Shown one piece after another: positions 23,138 through 35,300 of a DNA stretch of 64,000 nt. The stretch spans positions 62,001-126,000 of the forward strand of contig JAHRBS010000009.1 of the NCBI GenBank assembly GCA_024305745.1, written 5' to 3'. The notes below the pieces were generated by a model that made no database searches, was not told the origin of the DNA, and saw only the letters and a program-made list of their open reading frames with translations. The position numbers were made by a program, and so were the translations under genes. Every line of letters begins with the position of its first letter. The stretch's first letter is position 1. The DNA is from Polyporus tsugae (taxonomy: Eukaryota; Basidiomycota; Agaricomycetes; Polyporales; Polyporaceae).

Positions 23138-24640
23138 GGCTGATGATGGGTCTTGAGGGCGATAATGGTTGACCTAGTACGAGCGTTGTAGAAAGGTGTG
23201 AGGAAGGAGGCCTTTGAAGATTGACTCGGAATCGGGGAGCGGATGTGGTGAGAAGGAGCAATGGACCATGGCGGGTGGTTGCGCAAACGTAGTAGTAGTA
23301 GTACTTAGTAGTAGTAGTACGTGAGCGATAGGCGCGTGCATGAACATGGGCGTCTACAGCGCCTGTCTCGACCATCTCATTCTTCCGTCCTTCCATCACT
23401 TCCTCTACAAAGCTAATGCCTCTGCATGCTGCCCCATCTGCAAGACCGTGCTGGAGGGGAACTTGTCCACTGGCACATCAAAGTACACGCTGGATGCGAT
23501 GATGTCGATGGCGTCGGGCGACCCTCTGGACGAACAGCGCAAGAAGCGTTGGCCGAACCGCGCCGTCACGAACGGCCAACCAGTTCGCATAGTGGGAGCA
23601 AGACTCCAACATGTCCGACATGAAGGGCATCTTTGAGCTTCACGCTGAACTGCGAGGTGGGCCCATTGTGAGGCTAGGCTAGTATTGGTGTTGCATTCTA
23701 TTACCCTTCGGCCCTTTTCATCCACTTCAACATCAACGTTTCTGGTACGCAACCCAGAAATGTTTGTATTCTGCGTATCTCTGACTACATGAATTCACAG
23801 ACTTCAACCGCTACACAAGTGTTTACTACGAAGACCGGCGCCCAATCCACCCCGGAAACTTCTCGTCCCATTCACGGTGTCAAGGGTCACGGCTCCATCG
23901 TGTTCTTCAACCAAGCATCTGTCGTTCAATTTCGGAGCTCGGGTCTCCAGTTACGAAAGCTGCGGCGCAGGGTACGGCCAACGTGGCCAACAACGAGCCC
24001 GAGCCTTCCATGACGGCAATGCCAGTCTTTAACACGCAGTACACCTTACAGTTGTATGTACACGCAGTAGGATATTTCACAACCAGTGTGCCATAAGACT
24101 TACCTGTGACCGTGCCTCCCAACGAACAAGACGCGCACCGCACACTACCGCCCACAAGGTCGCTGCCGCAGCATGTGGCACTTCTACATAGCTAGTAAGT
24201 AAATACTCCGTTTCTTATCATTGACTCTTACGCGGCGCTAACACTCGACAAGTTGAACCTCGACCTCAGACCTCAGCCTTGGCGTCGGGCCGCCGTAGGA
24301 GATGATGTGGGTAGGGCATGAGCATGCAGAGTGGCACGAAATGGGTCTACAGAGACTCGACCTCACCTCCAGCCGCACCCGTCGTGCTCGCACGGGCACA
24401 TACCCGTACGTGGGACCGGTATTCCCGACCCGTGTCCTTCATTAACGTTTAGCCAGACGGCCTTCTCATATCTCCAACTATGCTCGCGCTGAGGTCATGG
24501 GACGGGCTACCACACGGATGTCGCGCTAACCAGGACATGGTTCTCTCCAATTCGTTCCCTCGCTATCTCGTTCTCCAACATCCATATCATGCTCCACCTA
24601 CTCTCGTTCTCCGACGCTCTACTCTTCCCTGATACTTGCC
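23138..24640. other. No supportable gene; TAG trinucleotide repeat
   Basis: A TAG/GTA trinucleotide tract lies at about 23289-23322. Open frames at 23340-23752 on both strands and at 23907-24155 have no recognisable domain. The last 100 bases before 24641 are pyrimidine-rich, as is usual before fungal starts, and probably are the promoter and leader of the carboxylase gene. Confidence 0.4.
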
Positions 24641-27600
24641 ATGGTCACCCAGCCTCCATCTTCGCTCCACAAGCTTCTCATCGTAAATCGTGGCGAGATC
24701 GCGGTGCGCATCCTCCGCACTGCACAGCGCTTAGGCATTCGCACAGTCGCAGTATACACCCGCTCCGACGCGACGGCTCCACACGTCGTCCTTGCGGATG
24801 AGGCGGCCGCACTCCACCCGGAAGACGCGGACCCCGTCTCGAACGCGCGCGGCTATCTCGACGCGGACGCCATCGTCGCCCTATGCAAGGAACGCGGCGT
24901 GACCCTCCTCCATCCCGGCTATGGCTTCCTGTCCGAGGACTCCCGCTTTGCCCAGAAGGTGGTAGATGCCGGCGTGACGTGGCTGGGCCCGCGGCCCGAA
25001 ACGATCGCCGCAATGGGGCTGAAGCATCGTGCGCGCGACCTGGCGCAGGCGGTGGACGTCCCGCTCGTACCCGGATCGCACGGATTGTTGCAAGACGTCG
25101 ATGGAGCCGTTGCGTCTTCAGAGGAGATAGGATTCCCCGTCATGCTGAAGTCCACGGCCGGGGGAGGTGGCATGGGTCTGGTGGTGTGCGGCACTGCTGA
25201 CGAGCTCCGAGCCAAGTTCCCGAGTACTCAAGCCCGCGCACAGGTGCGTTTACGCGGGACATTCTCTACTAGCGTTGACGCGTAACTTCCCCTCCAGGCG
25301 CTCTTCCAGAACGATGGACTGTTCGTCGAACGATACTATCCAGCTGCACGGCATGTCGAGGTGCAGGTACGTTCCTGAATGCCGGTATTTTCCGTGTCAC
25401 GGGCCTTGACCGTTCCGGTGCAGGTGTTTGGGGATGGGACCGGCCACGCGATCCACATGAGCGAGCGGGAGTGTAGCATTCAGAGGAGACACCAGAAAGT
25501 GATAGAGGAGACACCGAGTCCCTTCCTACGCAGTCGTCCTGGTCAGTGAACATCGTCGTCGGTCCCGAAGAGGCATGCTCAGGGAATGCAAGGTACTGCA
25601 GATGTCCGTGAGAAGATGTGCGGTGCGGCGGTCCGTCTCGCGAAGCACGTCAAGTACGAGTCCGCCGGAACGGTGGAGTTCCTGGTCGATGATGCCACCG
25701 GACAGTTCTTCTTTCTCGAGATGAACACGCGCCTGCAGGTCAGCCCCTCGAGCTCCTTGCGTGCATCGGCTCTCAGACTGATGTGGCCCGGAAAAGGTGG
25801 AACACCCTGTGACGGAGCAGGTCTATCCGGGCCTCGATATCGTAGAACTGATGATCCGACAAGGCATTGCACGACGCGACAAGGCGGATGGGGGGATCTT
25901 ATCCCACAGCTCCTTCGATCAGTCACTCTACGAGATACCCCCTGCCCGCCATGCCATCGAAGTCCGCTTGTACTGTGAAAACCCAGCTGCTGAATTCAAG
26001 CCTTGCCCCGGTGTTCTGCAGCACGTCAACTTCCCGAACGTCGACTGGCTCAGAGTCGACTCGTGGGTCGAAACCGGAACCACCGTCACGCCGTACTTCG
26101 ACCCGCTCGCGTGCAAACTCATCGCGACAGGGTCGACTCGTGCGGAGGCCATTGAGCGTCTCGCGGAGGCATTAGACCGGACGGAGATGTACGGTCCTCC
26201 CAACAACGTGCAATATCTGCGGGCGGTGTGCGCCTCTGAGTCCTTTCGTTCGGGAGACGCTACGACGACGTTCTTGAGTACATTCTCTTTCGTACCAAGG
26301 TTTTATTCTTCTTTCATGCTCATAGTGCCGCGCTGACTGTCGTCTAGTGCGTTTACAGTACTTAGTGGCGGGCTGGAGACAACAACACAAGACTATCCTG
26401 GGCGATGCATCGGACTCGGCATCCCTCGCAGTGGTCCGATGGACTCTCTAGCTTTCCGCATCGCGAACATCCTCGTCGGGAACGATCCCGGGACAGAAGG
26501 GCTTGAGCTGACGCTCACAGGGTGTCGTCTCCTTTTCCACACCGCCGCTGTTGTCGCTGTCACCGGAGCGTCTGCGAAAGTGACGGTGGATGGTAAAGAG
26601 GTGCGGATGTGGGAACGGATTATCGTCCCTGCGGGCGCGAGAATTCTTGTCGGCCCGGTGCTGCATACCGGCATGCGTGCGTATCTCGCTGTGCGGGGAG
26701 GGTTCCCGGAGATACCCAAGTACCTAGGATCCAAGTCGACGTCGATGGGATTGGGCGGGTACCAAGGGCGTGCGCTGACGGCCGGAGACCACGTCGGGCT
26801 CGGCGAGTGCGGACCTACCGCCTCGGACGCCTTCCCTCTCGCTCTCCCTGCAAGTCTGGTACCTGCCTATCCCTCCGAATGGACAATCCACGTCCTCCCT
26901 GGTCCGCAATGCGACCCGACGTTCATCACCGGAGAAGGGATTGCAGACTTCTTTGCTACTAGATGGACTGTGAGCGCGGCGAGCAATCGGATGGGTGTGC
27001 GTCTGGAGGGACCGCGTATCGCGTGGGCGCGAGAGAATGGGGGCGAGGGTGGGTCGCACCCGAGCAACATCCTCGACAACGGATACGCGTTTGGGACGGT
27101 CAACGTGAACGGCGACACCCCCGTCATCCTGACGAACGAAGGACCCGATATGGGTGGCTATGTGTGCGTGTGCACTGTCGCGAGCGCAGAACTGTGCGTT
27201 TTTGTTTTTTTGTGCAAGGCCGCCGGTCCTATGCGAGTGTGCTGACAGACAGACGGCGTAATAATAGGTGGAAGCTGGGACAACTACGGGCGGGGTCCAC
27301 GATCCGGTTCCAGCGTGTCTCATACGAACAGGCAAGGGACCTATACCGGGCGCAGGAGGGATTCTTCCGTGAACTTCGAGTATCGATCGAGTTTCCGTCA
27401 TCCTTCCCGCCATCTTTGCCTCCCTTCCAAACGACTGACAGCGATATCGATCCACGCCTGCATGAGACACCCCCCGAACTTACACCGAGACGTCCTCCAG
27501 TCGTATTCAGACAAGCCGGCGATTCTGCCATACTGGTCGAATTCGGCGACATGGAGCTCGACTTCGCCATCCGTGCCCGGATACACGCGTTTGAGACGGA

Positions 27601-29187
27601 GGTTCGCAAGCGCGCTCTCCCTGGAGTCTGGTTCCTTGCGCCGTGCATCCGCTCGACGATGGTGAATTGTTTCTTTGGTCCACAGCCGGGCTTACTTACA
27701 TATGATGAAGGTGCATTTCGATCCACTCGTCACGACGCAAGGAGACGTGCTTTCAGCACTCATCGACGCTGAGGCTTCGCTTCCCGCCGGCGTCGAGTCG
27801 CTGACCTTCCCAGGTCGTCGCATTACCTTCCCCGTCGTGCTTGACGATAGGTGGAACCGTGAAGCGCTGGAAAAGTACATGCGGAACACCCGGGACACAG
27901 CTGCGTACCTGCCGCGCAACATCGAGTACCTGGCCAGGAACAACGGGTTGTCTTCCGCGGAGGAGGCATTGAAGAAGTTGGTGACTACGGACTGGGTGAG
28001 TTCGAACTCGGTGGATTTGCAGTCGTTTGCTGACGCAAACCGTCAGCTTGTGTTTGGTGTCGGGTTTTACTTGGCATGTCCGTTCTTAGTCCCTGTGAGT
28101 GGAGATATCGAATGGAGTAACAGAGGATTGGTCGACTGATGTCGCGATATCCCTAGATAGACCCACGCTGCCGTCTCGTCGGGCAGAAAATGAATCCCTC
28201 GCGCACATTCACGCCTCGCGTGCGTACGCTGCCCTCTCAGTGAACCTCTCCCTCCCGCCGACTCATTGCCATATCTAGGGCGCGATTGGTATCGCTGGTG
28301 TTGTGGGTGCGATATATCCAATCGAGTCTCCGGGCGGGTACCAACTCTTCGGACGGACTCTTTCCCCATGGCAGACATGGGGTAAGGGGGAAGACTTCAA
28401 CACAGACAATCCGTGGTTATTGCAGCCCTTCGATCAGGTGAACGTTATGCGTCATACTTGAACGGTTATAAGTAACACATGTACTCAGGTTGCGTTCGAG
28501 GTTGTGGACGAGGAGCAATACCTGCAGGCAAGTCCAGCCCCTCCTCTCAACTACTTCGTATATTCTTTACCCTCACGTTCAGGCAGAAAGGCAGTTCGAC
28601 GCTGGGCGATATGGATTCAAGATTGAAGACCGGACGTTTTCTATGACAGAGTACTCTGGCTTTTTACGTGGTATTGGCGACGAAATCAAAGCATTCAAGG
28701 AGAAGCAGGCACTCGGGGTAGCTTTAGAGGATGCTCGGTAAGTCCACGCCGTACGGCTTGGAAGGTTGAAGAATCGCCTTGGTTGATGTCGTTCCTAGTG
28801 AAAGGACGCTGTTTACGGAATGGGATGCACAACGCCGGAAGGAGCTCGAGGCCCGACGGTCTGAGGATCCTGCTCCCGTCGCACTGAGTAGGTTTTCACT
28901 GGTCCTTCATCTCAAACGGTCATGAACTTAGCTTGTATCGTGTAGGGTTTGAAGGCGCCGCGTGCGTAATCTCTTCTCTCTCCGCACACGTATGGAAGAT
29001 CAGATGCACGGTTGGAGACGTGGTCAAGTCTGACGAGGACGTTCTCATCATTCTTGAGGCGATGAAGACGGAGGTCAACGTCACTGCGGGAGAGGAGAAT
29101 GTTGGACGACGAGTGGTGGGCTTCGGACAAGGCGTCGGAGAGGGCAGTATCGTGCAAGCAGGTGCCCCACTAGTGTACTTCGAGTAA
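24641..29187 (+). CDS. Stand-alone urea-carboxylase-family enzyme (biotin-dependent)
   Basis: The domain order is that of urea carboxylase. Biotin carboxylase comes first: [30 protein letters not shown], the ATP-grasp loop [48 protein letters not shown]. The KipA-like (AHS2) and KipI-like (AHS1) carboxyltransferase domains follow ([48 protein letters not shown], then [33 protein letters not shown]). A C-terminal biotinyl domain has EAMKTEV. About twelve introns keep the frame, including 27194-27268 (AEL-WKLGQL) and 27661-27709 (RSTM-VHFDP). Start ATG at 24641 sits in GCCATGG. No allophanate hydrolase domain precedes it, unlike yeast DUR1,2. It would carboxylate urea or possibly guanidine in the cytosol. 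Confidence 0.92.
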
Positions 29188-29709
29188 AACTCTATGACAT
29201 TGAATGACAATATTTGAGGCCGGTGGCAACATCCAATGAGGGGGAGTTATAGGCCGCACGGATGTGTACTTCAATTTTTCGACAAAGCAGGCAGTCTGGC
29301 AAGCACATTGATATCCACTTGCAAGCAATACCAGTTGGCTCGGCTCGTTGCCTCCTCAGAAGGCGGGGAGACTATCCGATCGGGTGGTGTCCAGCCCATG
29401 GGAGGCCAAACATGTATGTATACGTCTAACAGCCAGGTACAGTGATGCAATGCAGAGGGCGCGTTCGACGACGCTTTCAGACGCATACGAAGTAGGTACG
29501 GGGGTGACCGAAAAAACGACGTACACACCCAAAACCATCGTCCAAGATCGTATAGATACACCCATAAAAGAATGAAATGGCGATACATCCGTGAAAAGAC
29601 GGGAGGTGGCCGTGACCGATGGATGGTGGAATGATTGTCCTGTGCCCGATGCGTTCAAACGAGTCCTCGGGTGGCGTCTAACAAAACAGACCATGGCTGG
29701 GCGAAACGT
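29188..29709. other. Intergenic
   Basis: Between the converging carboxylase and GH16 genes; nothing recognisable. Confidence 0.4.
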
Positions 29710-31306
29710 CTACTGGTAGATCTTCAGCCAGGCGATATCGAAGTACGCGTCCCTGAATGCCGACGGATTCTGGTTAACGCGGGCTGGAACAAGAAGTCGC
29801 GTGTCAGTGCGGGATAGGCTACAACACCTGCTTCCATCGATGTGTACTCACAAACGCAGTCGCCAGGGCAACCCGAATAGCCGTATTGGGGACCCGCCCA
29901 GTCGCCGCAGAGTGTGAGGTTGATGATGATGTTCTGCGGGCCGAAGTGCGTGGTCATGTTGCAGTTCGTGTTTGGGAAGTCCGCGAAGGGCAGGCCCTAT
30001 GACGAACGATACGTGTTAGGGTCATTCCCCGCAAGGACTCAACGCCGAACTAGACCAGGATAACGTCATGGTGAGCTTACCCAGCTGCTGGTGTCAATGA
30101 AGAGTGAGCCGTATCGGATGTCCGTAGGGATGTCGGTGTCGTTGCGTTGCCAGTGCCAGACCTTGATGTATGTGTCGGTACGCTCCATCGCGTACCAGCC
30201 CCCACCAACGGCGTTGAACGACGGGCCGTAGCTAGATGTGCGAGGAGCCTGCACGCCGCAGCCGCCGGTCGGACCGTACTCATTGCAGTCAGTCCCGGCG
30301 ATCGTTCTGTCAATGAAGAGTAGACGAATCGCGTTTCAGAACAGTGAGATAGAATGCACGGGAGGAGAAGAAGGTCCCCCGCTCGAGTGCAGGTCTAGAG
30401 GGGGGAGAAGGAGAGAAGGGAGAAACACACCCTGATTGATTGCGCAACGCCGGCATCGAGCACCCTAGAACGTACGGCCGCTTATAAATCGATGCACGGA
30501 GGATATAGCGTGTGCGAAAGACAAACCTGACGTTGTGTGTAAGGTGGCTTGGTTTCGGCCCCGGTCGTTGATACCCTCGAGGACGTCGATTTCACCTGTG
30601 AGCATAAACACACGTCGATGACATCAGCTTCACGAAGAGCGGTGACAGCTACTACTCAACACTTGCCATTATTTGGCCAGTTCGAGCCTACTTCCCATAT
30701 GGCTGGCCAAGTGCTGAAGGTCGTATACTGTTAGCTAGGGCTCAGGTTCAACCGAGTAAGTCCAATCGACACTCACCCGCATCCTTGCGGCATGTGACGG
30801 ATATTCCAACTGCAGGGCAATAGATGAGCAACAGACTAGCTATACTGATAGACGAGGCGAAAGCCTGGTGCTCACACAGAGACGTGCTTCGTGTACTGCT
30901 TGTTGCTCTGTAGCCTGAACGAGTCGCGCCCAGGACCGTTTGGGTTCAGCACCGTCGTATAGTCGGTACGCAGGATGAGTGTGTCGCCGTTCGCGTACGT
31001 CAGATTCTTCGCCAGCGCGGTCGTCTGTGAGACATAATTCCTAAAAACATGGTTGGAAAAGTAAGCTGCGGGTGCAAACGAGTCTTATGCTCCACGGTGC
31101 TGCGAAGCGAGCCCGTGGAGGAGAACAGGCAGGGATGGAGAGCATACGTACACTCGACCATGAGTGGGATCAGGAATCGTCTGGTGAGTGAACGCCGAGA
31201 GGAACTGGGACCCTGTAAGGTCGTCGGACAGGAAGTATGTGGCACCAAGGACGCTAGCCGGGAGGGCGGCAAGGACGAGCAACGGGCTGGCTGCGAGCAA
31301 CATCAT
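29710..31306 (-). CDS. Secreted GH16 endo-beta-glucanase-type hydrolase
   Basis: The start at 31306 (or the adjacent ATG at 31303) gives signal peptide MMLLAASPLLVLAALPASVL. Exons then read NYVSQTTALAKNLTYANGD, RHMPQGCG, TWPAIWEVGSNWP and GEIDVLEGIND, which holds the GH16 catalytic ExDxxE acids. These are followed by FNAVGGGWYAMERTD, IIINLTLCGDWAG and AYFDIAWLKIYQ at the stop. About seven short introns are used. GH16 enzymes of this type act outside the cell on beta-1,3(1,4)-glucans; substrate choice cannot be read here. It looks intact. A paralogue on the other strand starts at 43119. Confidence 0.9.
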
Positions 31307-32394
31307 TTCGCAGCACTGAAATACGGAGGAAGAAGGGCGCGACGAGGGAGGTACGGTGCAAGCGTCCTCGGGCTCCGTATCGAGTGAGAGTGTGAGAAGT
31401 GATGAGCCTCGCTGCGGAGAAGGGTGAGCTCGTTGACGGTCGCGTCGAGAGTGCCTGTACCCTTGTTGCCGAATCGAATCCCAGAGGTGGAAGGTGGAAG
31501 AGTGGCACTGAAGGCTCGCAAGATGTACCGCCTGGAGGTGACGAGCGAGCAGCGGTGGCTGACAGTAAGCGGCGGGGAGATCCAGATTCATCGAGGCTAG
31601 TTGGATTTTGATCGAGGCCATTGCGACTCGCCGTATATCATGTAGAGGAGGGTTCCAACGATACCAGCGTACAAGCGCATCTGAGCGAGAATAGTGTATC
31701 CTTGGCGTGAGGGCCCTACGTCGCAGACTCGCAGTAGTATACGGTAAGTGATTTTCGAGTGAACAGTTGGAATATTAACCAAGCTCGGCAAACGGATGAC
31801 ATAAGCCGAGGTGAAGAGAGATCTTCGGGTCGGGCCAGAGTCAGCCTCTCGATCTCAGTTGCCGAACAGACCGGCCTGATGCAAGTTGAGTGACGCACCA
31901 ACAAGATGGCCAGGAGACTCCCCCAACCGGCTTCTCAATCGATCCAAGTCTTCGTTACTTGTAGGGACCTTATGGAGCTTGTTACCGAGGCAGAGAGAAA
32001 TACGGTGGTGCGTGCGATGCGGTGCGTGGAATACTTTGTCGTGGCGAAACTTCCTATGAGGCGTTGGTTTGAGCGGTTGAGTAAACCCGTCAGAAGAATA
32101 CGGCCGCGTTGGACGTGGATGGCCTCTATTGGCCGATAGTGAGATTGATCTTCGGAAAGACCAACTCGGGCGGGGTCAACAAAGTCGACAAGAAGGCGCA
32201 AGTATCTCGACTGGACGCATGGCGCGGCTCGCACTCATCCTGAAAGTGGTTTAGGCATCGACGAGCGGAACAGTCCATCAATACATTACCGACAACACAG
32301 AGGTCTACAAACGGCGTTATACAGAATGATACCTCAATAAACTAGAACGTACTACATGATAGAGCATATGGTGCTTGAGGGTCCATCCGCCTCA
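31307..32394. other. Intergenic
   Basis: Promoter side of the GH16 gene and 3' flank of WDR48. No gene is supported. Confidence 0.4.
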
Positions 32395-35300
32395 TTATTG
32401 ACCGTGAATGGCGGGGCGCACGGGGGCCTTACGGCGATAATGCATGACGAGCTCCCCAGACTGCCGCCAGACGTACTGCCGGACTGCGGCGAGGGTCATG
32501 TCGAGCGGAAGGACGGCGCCATTGCAGATGATCTCGTACAGCTCATCGGCGCGCGGCCGCGAGTCGTGGTCGCGAGCGCGCGCGGAGGATGTGGAGCGGC
32601 GGTCGATCGAGGAGCGAGGGGTCATGCTCATGGACACTGGTGAGTTGCCGCCACCGTTTGCGATCTTGTCGAGCTTGTCCTGTACCTGGTTAAATGTTGA
32701 GCACAACCGTTAGAGGGACGATAGAGGGAGACGTACATGAACGGTCAGCTTGCGGACACGCAAGAAGCGACTTGCGGTGAGCTTCGACTGCTGCCTACAG
32801 CCACAAGTTAACATCAGCCTGCGGCGCCCGCACTGATACATGACGAAACGTACGTATTCAACAGTTCCGGTAAAGGCTCGACTCCTGCCTCTTTGAACGG
32901 GAGTAGCACAAAGCTGACCTTCGTTACCTGCGTTGCCGGTGTCTTGTTCTGCAAGATGCACTCAAGCAACCACAGCGGCATCGCTTCCTCCAGTAGCCGC
33001 ACATCCAAGCCGGTGCTCGAGACGTGTCCACGATGCAATGTGACCCAACCCGATGGCGCCTCCTCAGAGATGACGATAGTAGTATTCGGGGGGATTGGAA
33101 GCGTCGGTGCTTCGCTCGACGAGGGCGGGGTGATGGGTCCGGAAAGGAGTGCTTGAGCAGGGGTCTTGATTGGAGGCGTTGGGTCCTAAGAGAATAAGCC
33201 ACGAAGTTTAGCAATGAAGCACGAAGGAGCTATGTCGCACACTTACCTCCGTTGAGGTCTCAGCATGTGTGCTAGTCGCAGTGCCACCCTGTGACGTCGT
33301 CCCCGCATTCTCACTTGGCTGTCGCTTCGTCTTGGAAAACGCCTTGTTCAGCCGGCCCATCAAGCTCCCCATCGTGGGCGTGATCGGAGTCTGCAGGAGC
33401 GCTGTATCCAATCCGGAGCCAACAGACGATGTCGACTTGCCGCCCCATCCGGAGAAGTCATCTGGGGTCGTCGGGCCACCTGGCGTTGAGACGGACGGAC
33501 GCCGGGTAGATCCATGGTGCGAGAAGTAGTCGTTGTTCATGGTGCTGTATGCAGAGGGAGGAACAGCCGATCCAGCGCTGTTGTCTGAGCGCTGGCTGTC
33601 ACGGAGGGCGTGAGAGATGGGCATCGGCGTTGTGTCGGCGAGATTGGGTGACTGGGGGATGGTGGGCAGTCCCGAGTCTCGAAGTGTGCTATGCAGCGGG
33701 ATCATAGGCGTCATAAGCGGTGACGAACGGAGTGCGGCAGAGATCGCAGGAGAGACGGCGGGAAGCATATTAGGGGAGAAGGTGATGCTAGTGGGGCTTC
33801 GGGGGCCCATGGTAGCCGAGGATGAGCTACGCACGGAGACGTCTGACGACGCACGACTTCTGGCATGCGTGCTCGCGTTATTCAGATCGATGTGCGCAGG
33901 GACGCTCCCGCGCTGTAGCCGATGCTGGGACGGGTCGTGCGCGCCGTGTTCTCTCGCCCGTCGTGATGCTTGACGCTGTTCTTCGCGGATGAAACCATAA
34001 AACAGATTCCGCAAAACCCATTTGCCGATGTTGACTACATCCAAATTCGGTGGTCAATCATTGCCCGTTGCGATGAATCAAACATGCAACTTACATCTTA
34101 TCTCTTCATTGTGCCGCTCGTGCCCATACCCAGCCTCGTCCGCATAAATCTCCGCCTCGAAACATCTCTCGCTCACATGCACCGTCAGCACGCCCGTCTT
34201 GGTGTCCAGCGACGACCAAGACGGTACGACCGCCTCGCCCTCAATCCGCTCCCTCACCGTCTCCAGTGCTTCCCTCGGGCTCCGCTGGGTCTCTGATGCG
34301 TCGACATCTCGCCCCCCGTTGCACCCACTCCTTTCGCTACCGCAGAAGCTTGCAGCTGCGACGTCCTCGCATGGATACCGCCCGAGACAGACCCCACGCA
34401 CAACATCCCACACCGCGACCTCGCCTGCGGTATCTACCGTGAGCGCGTGCACGCGGTCGTTGAGCATCATGCACCTCACGAGTCCATGCTCCCCATGAAT
34501 GACCTCATCAGCCTCCAGCCGCAACGGAATGGCGTCCGCCGCGACCTCCCGGATTTCGTATGCCGCGCGCGGCCGCGGGGCGTGGAGCGTTTGACTGTCC
34601 TCGTTCGGCAGCCTTGTCGATCGAATCATGTCGCTTCTGAATGGGCTCGCGCTGCGCAGCGCCGCCCCGGAGCCTGGCTGGCTGAACATGTTCTGTATTG
34701 GGGAGCGGACCATCCGCGGCACGCTCCTCACCGACGCCGCGGAGTATAGCGTTGCGATCTCGGCGTCGTGCCCACGAAGGGAAGGGCCACCCATCCCGAA
34801 GCCGGAGTCATTGGGCGACGTGAGGCGGACAAGGCTTTCGAAGGGTATGCCGTACCACGTCTCTTCTCCCTCGCGCTCGGGGTCGAGGTCGAGGTCGGCG
34901 GTGGTGTTGCCGTTGTTTGAAGTAGAGGAGGGCGCCAGCGAAGCGCGGGGGGACCGCGAGGCGAGAGGGCTGCTGCTCCTCGAGTTCTGTTGGGACAACG
35001 AAGGCGACCGCACAACTGCTTTCGACCGGGTGGCAGAAAGATCAAGTGGGTCAGGCTGCCGGTAGTCCAAAGGCGGCGGGGAAGACACTGGACCGTCGAC
35101 GGCACCCTCCGCACTCAACACCGTAGCCCGGAGTGCGCGCCGAGGAGGTACACGCCACCGCTTCACGCTCGAACTGCCCGAAGCTGTCCAGAGCAGGTTA
35201 TCATCCATGGCGACGATCTTGTTGATGCCTTCAGAACCAGAACCAGAAGTGCCAGGTCGGTCCGAACCGGAGTCTTGGCACAATAGGATACACTCTCCTT

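Larger units (their letters stand above)
18179..23275. repeat. Segmental duplication, copy A
   Basis: This stretch is matched in reverse complement by 61234-64000, and in direct orientation by 52511-52560 and 53107-54020. The matches cover the unknown-protein fragment, the beta-prism-like gene, kinase K5/K6, the two-TM gene and the sequence around 23091-23275. The copies differ by small indels and two large ones: A lacks the kinase N-lobe exons and upstream sequence (equivalent of about 52560-53107), while B lacks about 1.2 kb (equivalent of about 21870-23060). The outer ends of the duplication are not fully defined. Confidence 0.85.
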
